A stretch of DNA of 64,000 bases from Synergistales bacterium (GCA_025997955.1 BNVH01000003.1:27407-91406); one strand, 5' to 3'; counted from the first letter of the stretch, positions 41,495-50,735 are shown. Numbers and translations are program-made. The notes: generated from the sequence alone by a model not told the origin.

Positions 41495-42844
41495 GTGAAA
41501 CTTGTCATTATAGGTTCGGGGTATGTTGGGTTGACCACTGGGACGTGCCTTGCCCGTTTTGGAAACAGCGTGGTCTGCGTGGACGTGGACGAGAGCAGAG
41601 TGAGCACTCTGCGCCAGGGAGATGTCCCGTTCTACGAACCCGGTCTGCCTGATATGATGAAGCGCAATATGGCCGAGGGACGGCTGTCTTTCACTACCGA
41701 TATGGTTGAGGCTCTAAGAGACGCCGAGGCCTGTTTTATCTGCGTGGGCACGCCGTCCGCCCCGGACGGCAGCGCCGACTTGACCTACGTCTCGCAGGCG
41801 TCGCGCGATATAGCAAACGCCCTGAAAGCGAATATAAAGGCCGACCGTCGAAACGCCGCGCCGATATTGGTCGTCGTAAAATCCACATCTCCCGTCGGCA
41901 CTAACGCGCGCGTCAAGCAATGGATAAGCGAGGAGCTCGGCTTGACAGGCGAGTTTATCATGGCGTCCAACCCAGAGTTTTTGCGCGAGGGCTCGGCTGT
42001 CCGGGATTTCACGGAGCCAGAGCGCGTGGTCATAGGCGTTGACTCCGAGGCGGCAGGTGCGCGAATGAGGGCTATATACTCTTTTACGGAGCCGGAGAAG
42101 CTTATATTTATGGACATTCCGTCGGCTGAAATGACAAAATACGCCGCAAACGCCATGCTTGCCACCCGTATTTCGTTTATGAACGAGATGGCCAACATTT
42201 GCGAGCGCGTGGGGGCCAACGTCGACAGCCTTCGCAAAGCTATGGCGCTTGACTCCCGTATAGGCGACAAATTTTTGTACGCCGGCTGCGGCTACGGCGG
42301 CTCGTGCTTTCCAAAAGACGTCAGGGCGCTCCGCGACTTCGCGGCCGTCTCCGGCTACGACTCGCGAATACTGACAGCCGTGGACGAGGTCAACCTCCGC
42401 CAAAAAGAGGTTCTTTTCGAGAAACTGTCCGCCTGTTTCGCTTCTATGGGAGGGCTTGAGGGGAAAGTGATAGCTCTGTGGGGCTTGGCCTTCAAGCCAA
42501 AAACATCGGACACACGCGAAGCCCCGGCGCTGACTCTGATTCAAAGGCTTTTAGACGCTCACGCCCGTATCCAGGCCCACGACCCGCGCGCCATAGACGA
42601 AGCCCGCCATTATCTCGGCGAGCGGCAGGGCCTACTCTATACGCACGATCCATACGACGCCGTAAACGGCGCCGACGCGTTGGTTATCGCCACTGAGTGG
42701 GATATATATCGTCAGCCTGACTTGGGGCGCGTTCACAAGCTACTCAGCAGTCCGCTGATTATAGACGGACGCAACCTGTATTCTCTGTCCGAGATGAAAA
42801 AGGCCGGGTTTAGGTATTATTCGGTAGGAAGAGCGTCGGTATAG
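41495..42844 (+). CDS. ugd: UDP-glucose 6-dehydrogenase
   Basis: Oxidises UDP-glucose to UDP-glucuronate for surface polysaccharide. 449 residues. NAD site KLVIIGSGYVGLTTGTCLAR at the start; VKSTSPVGTNARVKQW; SNPEFLREGSAVRDF; catalytic Cys in AGCGYGGSCFPKDVRALRDF (Cys near residue 267-273); WGLAFKPKTSDTREAPALTL. Start is the GTG at 41495 with GGAGG ten bases upstream; the ATG-led open frame 15 codons longer includes the Shine-Dalgarno itself. Divergent from yedF/galE; with galE it indicates UDP-sugar supply. Confidence 0.95.
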   Translation: MKLVIIGSGYVGLTTGTCLARFGNSVVCVDVDESRVSTLRQGDVPFYEPGLPDMMKRNMAEGRLSFTTDMVEALRDAEACFICVGTPSAPDGSADLTYVSQASRDIANALKANIKADRRNAAPILVVVKSTSPVGTNARVKQWISEELGLTGEFIMASNPEFLREGSAVRDFTEPERVVIGVDSEAAGARMRAIYSFTEPEKLIFMDIPSAEMTKYAANAMLATRISFMNEMANICERVGANVDSLRKAMALDSRIGDKFLYAGCGYGGSCFPKDVRALRDFAAVSGYDSRILTAVDEVNLRQKEVLFEKLSACFASMGGLEGKVIALWGLAFKPKTSDTREAPALTLIQRLLDAHARIQAHDPRAIDEARHYLGERQGLLYTHDPYDAVNGADALVIATEWDIYRQPDLGRVHKLLSSPLIIDGRNLYSLSEMKKAGFRYYSVGRASV

Positions 42845-42922
42845 ATTCGCAAAAAATACAGGCTCGTGTTAATATAAGATAATAGAAAATTTACGACACC
42901 GATAAAGAGGCGGAGATAGAGT

Positions 42923-44077
42923 ATGGCTTATTCTGTATTGACTGTCAATCCTGGCTCCACAAGCACAAAAATCGCTTTGTTCAATGATGAGACGCCCGTT
43001 TGGGACGAGGTAATCCGCCACCCTACCGAAGACTTGGCGCGCTTCGTCGCTGTATCCGAACAGTTCGATTTCAGGCTTTTCACCATCAAAGACTGCCTCG
43101 CAAAACACGGCGGCGGCAAGTTCGACGCCGTAGTCGGGCGCGGAGGCATAATAGACCCGCTTCCTGGCGGTACGTTTCGCGTAGATCCTGTTTTAGTCGA
43201 GAGGCTCAAGACGGGCAAACCGTGGGAGCACGCCTCAAATCTCGGCGGTCGCTTGGCTTTGGGGCTCGCGGAGGACGTAGGCTCAGACGTTCCGGCTTTT
43301 ATTGTAGACCCCGTTTGCGTGGATGAGCTTATACCCGAGGCGCGCATAATGGGCCTACCGGAGCTACCCAAGCCGTCATTTTCTCACGCGCTGAATATCA
43401 AGGCCACAGTGCGGCTTGCGTCCCGCGCCCTCAGAAAGCCTTGGGAAGAGCTGAGCGTCGTGGTAGCCCATATGGGCGGAGGTGTCAGCGTGGTGGCTCA
43501 CAAGCATGGGCGCATAATAGACACAAGTAACGGCACGGACAGCGGCCCTTTCTCGCCGTCGCGCTGCGGCGAGATTCCCGTGGGCGATGTTGTGCGCGCC
43601 TGTTTTAGCGGTAAATACGCCGAAAAAGAGCTAAAACGTGAATTTGCGGGTAAAGGCGGGCTTTTGGCCTACTTGGGTACAGCCGACGTGCGCGAGGTCA
43701 AAGAGATGATACGCAGGGGCGGGGATATTGGCAAAAAAGCCGCGCTCGTATACCATTCCATGGCATGGCAGATAGCCAAAGAGATAGGCGCTCAGGCTAT
43801 TTCCTTGAATTTCGGAAACGATTCAGAACGGAGCGGCGCCGGACATATTGATATCAAGCACGGCATGACGCGCCACATGGACGCTATTCTCCTGACGGGC
43901 GGCATAGCCTATGACTCGGAGTTTGTAATGATGATTCAGGATCGTGTGCAGTGGATAGCTCGCGTCTTGGTTTATCCGGGCGAGGACGAAATGCTAGCGC
44001 TCGCTCAAGGCGGGCTTCGCGTGTTGAACGGCGAGGAAAAGGCGAAATTGTACGGCGATTACGCGCCTAAAAAATAA
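42923..44077 (+). CDS. buk: Butyrate kinase with a ~20-residue insertion
   Basis: Acetate/butyrate kinase family enzyme that makes ATP from butyryl phosphate or a related acyl phosphate. 384 residues. Motifs: VLTVNPGSTSTKIALF at the start, DAVVGRGGIIDPLPGGTF, VVVAHMGGGVSVVAHKHGRI, and LLTGGIAYDSEFV. Compared with the second kinase here (354 residues) it carries about 20 extra residues near 295-315 (NFGNDSERSGAGHIDIKH), placed just before the LTGG nucleotide-binding strand. Shine-Dalgarno GGCGGAG. First gene of buk-ptb-buk. Confidence 0.92.
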   Translation: MAYSVLTVNPGSTSTKIALFNDETPVWDEVIRHPTEDLARFVAVSEQFDFRLFTIKDCLAKHGGGKFDAVVGRGGIIDPLPGGTFRVDPVLVERLKTGKPWEHASNLGGRLALGLAEDVGSDVPAFIVDPVCVDELIPEARIMGLPELPKPSFSHALNIKATVRLASRALRKPWEELSVVVAHMGGGVSVVAHKHGRIIDTSNGTDSGPFSPSRCGEIPVGDVVRACFSGKYAEKELKREFAGKGGLLAYLGTADVREVKEMIRRGGDIGKKAALVYHSMAWQIAKEIGAQAISLNFGNDSERSGAGHIDIKHGMTRHMDAILLTGGIAYDSEFVMMIQDRVQWIARVLVYPGEDEMLALAQGGLRVLNGEEKAKLYGDYAPKK

Positions 44078-44094
44078 CGGGAGGGTTTTTGAAA

Positions 44095-45015
44095 ATGGAA
44101 CAAATTCGTTCACTTTCGCAGATGATTGCGGAGGCCAAAAAGCTTTGCGCGTCCAAGGGCAAAAAGCGCGTTTCCGTAGCTATGGCGGAGGACGCTGGGC
44201 TCATCAAGGCGGTTGAGGACGCCCGCGCTGCCGGGCTTATAGAGGCGACGCTTGTCGGGAACGCTGACAAGGTCAAGGGCTGCATAGCCGAGGCTGGCGC
44301 CAAAGAGGCCGACTACAACATTATCGACGAGAAAAACGAGGCTAAATGCGGCATCGTGGCCGTCGCTGAGGTTTCGTCCAAGCGCGCCGACATCTACATG
44401 AAAGGTCAGCTCCACACCGATCATTTCCTGCGCGGTATGCTCAATAAAGAAGTAGGGCTTCGCAGCGGCAAGGTTATCTCGCACTGTTATTTTCACGAGA
44501 TAGACGGACTTGGCCGCATTCTATTTATCGCCGACGCCGCTTTCAACACCTACCCCGACCTCAAACAGAAAGCCGACATACTCCAGAACACCGTGAACTT
44601 CGCCCGCGCGCTTGGCGTTGAGTGTCCCAAGGTGGCTTGCCTCGCGGCTGTGGAAGTGGTCAACCCAGACATGCCATGCACTCTTGACGCAGCCGCGCTT
44701 GTCCAAATGAACGCGCGCGGCCAAATAAAGAACTGCGTGGTGGATGGACCGCTGGCGCTTGACAACGCTATCAACGAAGAAGCCGCCAAGATAAAGAAGA
44801 TAACATCTCCCGTCGCGGGCAAGGCCGACGTTTTGATAGTTCCGCACATCGACGCCGGAAACATGCTTTCGAAATCGATAGTTTACTTCTCCAAGAACGA
44901 GACCGCCGGCCTTATAATAGGGGCGGCCGCGCCCGTCATACTGACAAGCCGCGCCGACTCCCCGCGCGCCAAAATGCTATCCATAGCCGCCGCCGTAATG
45001 TTGGCTAACGCGTAA
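44095..45015 (+). CDS. ptb: Phosphate butyryltransferase
   Basis: Transfers an acyl group from CoA to phosphate. About 306 residues, normal for Ptb. RVSVAMAEDAGLIKAVEDAR, ADIYMKGQLHTDHFLRGML, and the C-terminal VLIVPHIDAGNMLSKSIVYF and AGLIIGAAAPVILTSRADSP are characteristic of the family. Sits between two butyrate kinase genes and is presumably co-transcribed; the three together allow substrate-level ATP formation from butyryl- or branched-chain acyl-CoA produced by amino-acid fermentation. Start at the ATG at 44095 (GGAGG 10 bases before) or the TTG six bases earlier. Confidence 0.95.
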   Translation: MEQIRSLSQMIAEAKKLCASKGKKRVSVAMAEDAGLIKAVEDARAAGLIEATLVGNADKVKGCIAEAGAKEADYNIIDEKNEAKCGIVAVAEVSSKRADIYMKGQLHTDHFLRGMLNKEVGLRSGKVISHCYFHEIDGLGRILFIADAAFNTYPDLKQKADILQNTVNFARALGVECPKVACLAAVEVVNPDMPCTLDAAALVQMNARGQIKNCVVDGPLALDNAINEEAAKIKKITSPVAGKADVLIVPHIDAGNMLSKSIVYFSKNETAGLIIGAAAPVILTSRADSPRAKMLSIAAAVMLANA

Positions 45016-45021
45016 GGCGAC

Positions 45022-46086
45022 ATGAAAATCTTTGTCATAAACCCCGGCTCTACAAGCACAAAAATAGCCCTATACGAGGATGATAAATGCCTTTGGGCCG
45101 ACACTCAGAGATACGACGCCGCCGAGCTTGGAAAGTTTTCGAGCGTCATGGCGCAGGAGCGGTTTCGATATGACGAGATTCTGAAAGGGCTTTCCGATAG
45201 GGGAGTCAAGCCCTCCGATTTTGACGCGGTCGTTGGGCGCGGGGGTCTTATGAAGCCAGTCAGGGGCGGGACGTACTCGGTCAACGGCAAGATGTTGGAC
45301 GATATGAAGTCTGGCGTGCACGCCAGCAACTTGGGCGCTTATTTGGCCGTTCGTTTCGCGGACGCGGGTGGCAAAAAAGCCCCGGCCTACGTCGTGGATC
45401 CTGTTGTGGTCGATGAGCTTGCGGACGAGGCGCGAATTTCTGGCTTGCCGGAAATGCCCAGAATATCTATCTTTCACGCGCTGAATCAAAGAGCCGTGGC
45501 GAGACGCGCCGCCGCCGAGCTCAAAAAACCCCTGTCTGAGTGCAACCTCGTGGTCGCGCACATGGGCGGCGGGGTCTCGGTTGGCGCGCACGAGCGCGGA
45601 CGCGTCATAGACGTCAATAACGCGCTCGACGGAGAGGGGCCGATGTCGCCCGAACGAAGCGGCAGCTTGCCCATAGGGAGCTTGGTGACGCTTTGCTACA
45701 GCGGCAAATACAGCGAGAAAGACATTCAGAAGATGATCAATGGTAGCGGCGGGCTTGTGGCGCACCTCGGCACAAATGACCTCCGCGAGGTGGAAAAACG
45801 CATCGACGCCGGCGACGAAAAAGCAGCGCTCATTTTTAGGGCGCTGTGTCTTCAGATAGCGAAAGAGATAGGCAAGTGCGCCGTCGTTCTGAAAGGCGAA
45901 CTTGACGCCATTGTCCTCACGGGAGGCTTAGCTTACAGCGATAATCTCTGCGCAAGTATAGCGTCTATCACGGACTTTATCGCGCCCGTACTGCGATACC
46001 CCGGCGAGGACGAAATGCAAGCGTTGGCCGAGGGCGCCTTGCGCGTTCTGAGGGGCGAAGAGAAGCCGCTTGTGTATCAGGGGTAA
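45022..46086 (+). CDS. buk: Butyrate kinase, second copy
   Basis: 354 residues, standard length for Buk. FVINPGSTSTKIALYEDDKC, DAVVGRGGLMKPVRGGTYSV, LVVAHMGGGVSVGAHERGRV, and AIVLTGGLAYSDNLCASIAS match the acetokinase fold. It begins 7 bases after ptb. The two kinases in this operon differ substantially and may prefer different acyl phosphates (straight versus branched chain); that is inference. A long perfect hairpin follows the gene. Confidence 0.94.
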   Translation: MKIFVINPGSTSTKIALYEDDKCLWADTQRYDAAELGKFSSVMAQERFRYDEILKGLSDRGVKPSDFDAVVGRGGLMKPVRGGTYSVNGKMLDDMKSGVHASNLGAYLAVRFADAGGKKAPAYVVDPVVVDELADEARISGLPEMPRISIFHALNQRAVARRAAAELKKPLSECNLVVAHMGGGVSVGAHERGRVIDVNNALDGEGPMSPERSGSLPIGSLVTLCYSGKYSEKDIQKMINGSGGLVAHLGTNDLREVEKRIDAGDEKAALIFRALCLQIAKEIGKCAVVLKGELDAIVLTGGLAYSDNLCASIASITDFIAPVLRYPGEDEMQALAEGALRVLRGEEKPLVYQG

Positions 46087-46104
46087 ATCCTAAGCCATTG
46101 ACAG

Positions 46105-46132
46105 GTAGGGGCGCGACCAATCGCGCCCCTAC
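46105..46132 (+). terminator. Terminator-like 28-nt perfect hairpin after buk-ptb-buk
   Basis: Twelve-bp perfect stem GTAGGGGCGCGA / TCGCGCCCCTAC with a CCAA loop, followed by ATTATCAATTTTTCC. It fits an intrinsic terminator with a delayed T-run. The same style of hairpin occurs as dispersed palindromic repeats in many bacterial genomes, so it may be a mobile repeat recruited as terminator; only one copy is in this window. Confidence 0.65.
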
Positions 46133-46210
46133 ATTATCAATTTTTCCGCTCCAAAGGTTATAATGGATTGTACGGAAGTTTTGAGTGCCTTGAGGGGGAT
46201 TTTGATTTTG

Positions 46211-48154
46211 ATGCGGCAAAAAATGAAAAATAAAAAAATATTTACAAGAGCTCTTTTCGCGGTTTTGCTTTTGGCGTTTTTATTTGCGCCCGCGCGCCTA
46301 TCTATAGCGGCGGAGTTTCCGCGCGCGCAGCTTGACGAGTCCGAGCGATACTACACAGAGGCCTATATGCGCTTTCTTGACCGTGACTACTGGGGCGCTT
46401 CGGACTACTTGGAACGGGCGCTCAAGATAAATACGTATTTAGTCGATTATTACCTGCTCCGTTCGCTCATAATGCAGCGTATAGGCGACTACGGCGCCGC
46501 GCGCGAAGCCTTGGCGTACTACATGGAAGTGCGCCCTATGGATTCCACTGCGCCCAGAATTTTGAGTTATATGATATCGCAGCAACGTTATATCAGGCAG
46601 TTTGCAAGCTCGTCGTCGGTTTCCGCCCGGTGGCGCTTCACAAAGCCTGATATTCTGAGCGAGCTCAACATGGGATACTTTAGATCGTTTAGCGCCACCG
46701 GGCTTGGCAAGGCCGATTCTTTGGGCGCAGCGCTTAGCGTTTCAGACACCCTTGGGGACAAAGTTCTCTTTCGTTCTTACACCGGTGGCGGGCCAAAAAC
46801 GGTTTACGTGGAGAGTCCGGCGGCAGCTATACCTATGGGGGACGGGACGTTCTATGTCATAACCACAAACGGGGACGTTTACCCAGTGATATCCTCCAAT
46901 ATTTTGGCGAGTTCTTCCGCCGTGCGGCTGACCAGCGAGGATATACGCGCGTCATTGGGCGCCTTGACCGTTGTGGATGTGGCGGCGCTATCGATGAGCG
47001 AGTTTGCCGTAGCGGACCCTGTAGCGCGAGAAGTGGCGTTTTATTCGTTCGCCGACTTTAGCCGCACCGATGTATGGACGCCAGCGCCAAGCGATACGGC
47101 CATGCTGTTTGAACCTGTGGCGACGGCGTCTTACGGCCCTTGGCTGGCCGTGGCTGACAGGGGTAACGAGCAGATATTTTTTCTAAATACCGTAAATAAA
47201 CAAATAACCTTTTCCGCTCCGATATCGCGTCCAAGGGACATAAATTGGTCTTCCATAGGCGAGCTTTTTGTCATAGGGGAGGGGGGAGAGCTCTCTCGGC
47301 TATTGGTGGATTTTCGCGGACGCAAAGTAGACGCCATCGACGTTATGGAGACTGATTTGGAAAACGCCTGGACTTTGTTCAACTCCCCGGACGGTAACAT
47401 GTATTGTCTTGACGTGGCTTGCGCAAATATCTGGAAGGCCGAGACCTTGCCGGATGTCGAGTTGTCCTCGGGCTTTCTCAGTCTCTCTCAGCCGCGTATA
47501 GAGCGCGTGAGGTCGGCGAACGCCGAAAGCGAGAATCTCTTACTCGAAGCCGCCGTGAGTTCTCCTTTTATATCTTATTCCGGGATAGCTAAAAAAATAG
47601 TGTACGCCATATGGAACGAGAGGACCATAGGCTCAAACGCCATATGGAACCCAGGCGGCAGAGTCAATAAAACACCCGTGTTTTTGATATTCCAGCGTCC
47701 AGCTCAAGCAGGGGCTGTTACGCCCGAGATAAGGAGCGTCAGAGCGGACGGAGGCATTGATATACAGATAAGCCTCCCGTCTGTCTGGATGGCAAAGGAT
47801 AACGCGCTGACCAACATTCTGATAGACTCTTCCATTTCTTTTGAGCCTGATGAGCTTGACGCGCTGACGTTCTTTTGCCTGAATAACGGTATTGAGTTGG
47901 ATATTTGGGGCAGAGTCGTTCCGACAGTGGAGATGATTCGTTCCTCCGCTCTGACCGGCGGAAAAGTGATATGGTCTCTCGCCAACAAGCCAGATCTCAC
48001 GCCGCCGAATACTTCTGTGCGAGTGAGTATCCCTCTGCCAGTCGACCTGTCGTCATCTGGCTACCCCAACCGCTCCATGCTGACAATTTATCTTGACGTT
48101 GGTATGTTGCACACCCGCAACTGGATACCGCTCTGGCCGGATATTTTGGAGTGA
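46211..48154 (+). CDS. Exported TPR / propeller-like protein of unknown function
   Basis: About 647 residues. A signal peptide (KIFTRALFAVLLLAFLFAPA, cleavage near IAA-EFPR) leads into two or three TPR-like helical pairs (about 40-125: SERYYTEAYMRFLDRDYWGA, YLLRSLIMQRIGDYGAAREA). Residues 150-500 contain repeated short beta segments that read like a beta-propeller (FYVITTNGDVYPVISSN, WLAVADRGNEQIFFLN, GNMYCLDVACANIWKAETL). The C-terminal 150 residues look like a separate beta-rich domain with FLIFQRPAQAGAVTPEIRSV and IDIQISLPSVWMAKDNALTN. I do not recognise a named family. The start is uncertain among TTG and ATG codons at 46202-46211 behind GAGGGGG. It overlaps or abuts uvrB without evident functional link. 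Confidence 0.8.
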   Translation: MRQKMKNKKIFTRALFAVLLLAFLFAPARLSIAAEFPRAQLDESERYYTEAYMRFLDRDYWGASDYLERALKINTYLVDYYLLRSLIMQRIGDYGAAREALAYYMEVRPMDSTAPRILSYMISQQRYIRQFASSSSVSARWRFTKPDILSELNMGYFRSFSATGLGKADSLGAALSVSDTLGDKVLFRSYTGGGPKTVYVESPAAAIPMGDGTFYVITTNGDVYPVISSNILASSSAVRLTSEDIRASLGALTVVDVAALSMSEFAVADPVAREVAFYSFADFSRTDVWTPAPSDTAMLFEPVATASYGPWLAVADRGNEQIFFLNTVNKQITFSAPISRPRDINWSSIGELFVIGEGGELSRLLVDFRGRKVDAIDVMETDLENAWTLFNSPDGNMYCLDVACANIWKAETLPDVELSSGFLSLSQPRIERVRSANAESENLLLEAAVSSPFISYSGIAKKIVYAIWNERTIGSNAIWNPGGRVNKTPVFLIFQRPAQAGAVTPEIRSVRADGGIDIQISLPSVWMAKDNALTNILIDSSISFEPDELDALTFFCLNNGIELDIWGRVVPTVEMIRSSALTGGKVIWSLANKPDLTPPNTSVRVSIPLPVDLSSSGYPNRSMLTIYLDVGMLHTRNWIPLWPDILE

Positions 48155-48171
48155 GGCGGAGTTTTGATTTT

Positions 48172-50202
48172 ATGGTAATTAAACCTTTCATCTTGCATTC
48201 AGACTGGCCACCGAGCGGAGACCAGCCGGAGGCTATAGAGTCCCTTACGAAAGGGCTTTATGCCGGTGAGAGATTTCAGACTCTGATAGGCGTCACTGGC
48301 AGCGGCAAGACTTTTACTGTGGCAAACGTCATAGCCAATGTCAACAGGCCCACTCTCGTATTGGCGCACAACAAAACGCTTGCCGCTCAGCTTTACAGCG
48401 AGTTCAAGCTGTTCTTCCCTGAAAACGCCGTTCATTATTTTGTCAGCTACTACGACTATTATCAGCCGGAGGCCTATATACCGGCCTCCGATACTTATAT
48501 CGAAAAGGACGCGTCCGTCAACGACCGCATAGAGCGTCTTCGCCTCGCGGCCACGAAAGCCCTGATAGAGCGGCGCGACGTGCTTGTGGTGGCGAGCGTC
48601 TCCTGCATATACGGCCTCGGCAAGCGCGAAAACTACGAGGACGCCATTCTCCCTTTCGCCGTAGGTGACAAATGGGACCATCGCGCGTTTATGCAGCGCC
48701 TGATGGAGAACTACTACGAGCGCAATGACGCCGTTTTGGAGTCCGGCAAATTTCGAGTCAGAGGGGACACGATAGAGATTTTCCCGGCATACGATGAGAA
48801 CTGCATAAGAGTTACGTTTTTCGACGACGAGATAGAGAGGATAGACTTGGTTCACCCAGTCACGGGCAAAGTTGTTGAGCGTCTGAGCGAGGCGTCCGTC
48901 TTCCCGGCACAGCACTACGTCACGCAAAGCGACGCTATAGCGCGGTCCAAGCCCCTCATAGAGGCCGAGATGGAGAGCATGGTCGAGAAGTTTACCGGAG
49001 AGGGCAAATTCATAGAGTCGCAGAGAATCGAAATGCGCACGCGCTACGACTTGGAGATGCTGAGCGAAGTGGGATACTGTTCAGGCATTGAGAACTACTC
49101 CGTCTATCTCGACAACAGAAATACGGGCGAGCCCCCAGGGACGCTTGTGGACTTCTTCCCGGACGATTTTTTATTAGTGGTGGACGAATCTCATATCACC
49201 TTGCCGCAGGTGCGCGGGATGTTCAACGGAGACAGGGCGCGCAAAACAGTCTTGGCTGACAACGGCTTTCGTTTGCCGTCGTGCCTCGACAACCGCCCGC
49301 TCAATTGGAAGGAGTTCGAAGAAAAAATGCGCTCAGCTCTCTTCGTCTCGGCGACGCCCGGCGACTACGAGGCGGAGAAGTCCGCCCGTGTGGTCGAGCA
49401 GGTGATACGTCCGACTGGCGTGGTGGAGCCCGAGATAGAGATTTTGCCGGCGCTAAATCAAATTGACGACCTCATAGAGCGTCTCAGGGGCGTCACCGAA
49501 AAAGGCGGACGCGCCCTCGTGCTGACTTTGACCAAAAAGTCATCCGAGGACCTGGCTGAGTACCTAAGAGAGCTGAAATTTAAGGTGAAATATATACATT
49601 CAGAGCTCAATACCTTTGAGCGCGCCGAGCTTATACGCGACCTCAGATCTGGGGATATTCAGACACTCGTGGGGATAAATCTGCTGCGCGAGGGGATGGA
49701 CCTGCCCGAGGTGTCGCTTGTCGCGATACTCGACGCCGATAGGGAGGGTTATCTGCGCTCTTATCGTTCTCTTATTCAGATAATGGGGCGCGCCGCGCGA
49801 AACATCAATAGCAAGGTTTATCTCTACGCGGACAAGGAGACCGACAGCATAAAAAAGGCCGTGGAGGAGACGCTGCGCCGCCGCCAAAAACAAATGGAAT
49901 ACAATGAAAAGCATGGCGTCACGCCGCGAAGCATAGAAAAAGATATAACGAGCCTGCTTCCGCAGGAGCTGTTGGAGGCTTATTCGCTTGACGGGGAAAC
50001 GAAAACGATTAGTGGCGAACCAAGGACCGCCGACAAGTTTTCCGTCAAAGAGCTTGAACGGGCGATGTGGGATGCCGTGGAAAAATTGGATTTCGAGCGA
50101 GCCGCTGTTCTGAGGGACACAATTTCCGCCATAAATTCCTCGAACAAAGAAAAAGAAATTAAAAAAAACGCCCGCCCGTACGGGCGGGGTCGGAAACGGT
50201 AG
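48172..50202 (+). CDS. uvrB: Excinuclease ABC subunit B
   Basis: Damage-verification helicase of nucleotide excision repair. 676 residues. Walker A TLIGVTGSGKTFTVANVIAN; the beta-hairpin YYDYYQPEAYIPASDTYIEK; DFLLVVDESHITLPQVRGMF; helicase motif VI QIMGRAARNINSKVYLYAD; and the C-terminal UVR motif (ELERAMWDAVEKLDFERAAV). I favour the ATG at 48172 (GGAG ten bases before); a GTG at 48151 overlapping the upstream stop is an alternative. Its last codons contain a perfect GC palindrome that serves the convergent nitroreductase gene as a terminator. uvrA and uvrC are not in the window. Confidence 0.97.
   Translation: MVIKPFILHSDWPPSGDQPEAIESLTKGLYAGERFQTLIGVTGSGKTFTVANVIANVNRPTLVLAHNKTLAAQLYSEFKLFFPENAVHYFVSYYDYYQPEAYIPASDTYIEKDASVNDRIERLRLAATKALIERRDVLVVASVSCIYGLGKRENYEDAILPFAVGDKWDHRAFMQRLMENYYERNDAVLESGKFRVRGDTIEIFPAYDENCIRVTFFDDEIERIDLVHPVTGKVVERLSEASVFPAQHYVTQSDAIARSKPLIEAEMESMVEKFTGEGKFIESQRIEMRTRYDLEMLSEVGYCSGIENYSVYLDNRNTGEPPGTLVDFFPDDFLLVVDESHITLPQVRGMFNGDRARKTVLADNGFRLPSCLDNRPLNWKEFEEKMRSALFVSATPGDYEAEKSARVVEQVIRPTGVVEPEIEILPALNQIDDLIERLRGVTEKGGRALVLTLTKKSSEDLAEYLRELKFKVKYIHSELNTFERAELIRDLRSGDIQTLVGINLLREGMDLPEVSLVAILDADREGYLRSYRSLIQIMGRAARNINSKVYLYADKETDSIKKAVEETLRRRQKQMEYNEKHGVTPRSIEKDITSLLPQELLEAYSLDGETKTISGEPRTADKFSVKELERAMWDAVEKLDFERAAVLRDTISAINSSNKEKEIKKNARPYGRGRKR
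50161..50188 (-). terminator. Intrinsic terminator of the nitroreductase gene, inside the uvrB 3' end
   Basis: Minus strand: 18-nt perfect palindrome CCCGCCCGTACGGGCGGG followed by CG and eight T, 17 bases after the nitroreductase stop. The same bases encode the ARPYGRGR tail of UvrB. Confidence 0.8.
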
Positions 50203-50204
50203 GT

Positions 50205-50735
50205 TTACCACTTTTCTTTATGTATGGCCCCTTCGTCTGTGCCGCTGTGAGCTGGTTTTTCCTCTTTGGGGTATCCGACGGCCGCTATGCCCATGACCTC
50301 TATATTATTGGGTATACCCAAAAGCTCACGCACTTTCTCGGCTATGCCAAACTGCGTGTTGCGGTTTACGCCAAGCCACACGCTCCCGAGGCCGAAGTCA
50401 AGGGCCGCCAAGAGAATATTCTGCATACTCGCGCCACAGTCCTGCTCCCACCAAAGAGAAACTGAATCGCCGCGTTTTGGCTCCCCACAAACGACGACGC
50501 CAAAAGACGCCTGAGACAACATTTTACCATAAGGGTGAACGTCCGATAGGGCGTTTAACTTTTTCTTGTCCGTCACAATCACAAAATGCCAAGGACGAAA
50601 GTTCATCGCGCTTGGCGCGGCGCAGGCGCACTCTAAGATTTTATCAATTTGCTCGTTTGGCACTGGTTTGCCGTCAAAAGAACGTATGCTCCTCCTGCTT
50701 AAAATATTCTTGATTACAGCGCTGTCTTCAGACAC
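50205..50735 (-). CDS. Nitroreductase family flavoprotein
   Basis: 176-residue FMN-dependent oxidoreductase of the NfsA/NfsB-like superfamily. The family start VIKNILSRRSIRSFDGKPVP, FMN-binding CAAPSAMNFRPWHFVIVTDK, LLAALDFGLGSVWLGVNRNT and VMGIAAVGYPKEEKPAH are all present. It is of the small, single-domain type common in anaerobes; the substrate (nitro compound, quinone or flavin) is unknown. Convergent with uvrB, divergent from thrC, with a strong promoter of its own. Confidence 0.93.
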   Translation of the reverse strand: MSEDSAVIKNILSRRSIRSFDGKPVPNEQIDKILECACAAPSAMNFRPWHFVIVTDKKKLNALSDVHPYGKMLSQASFGVVVCGEPKRGDSVSLWWEQDCGASMQNILLAALDFGLGSVWLGVNRNTQFGIAEKVRELLGIPNNIEVMGIAAVGYPKEEKPAHSGTDEGAIHKEKW

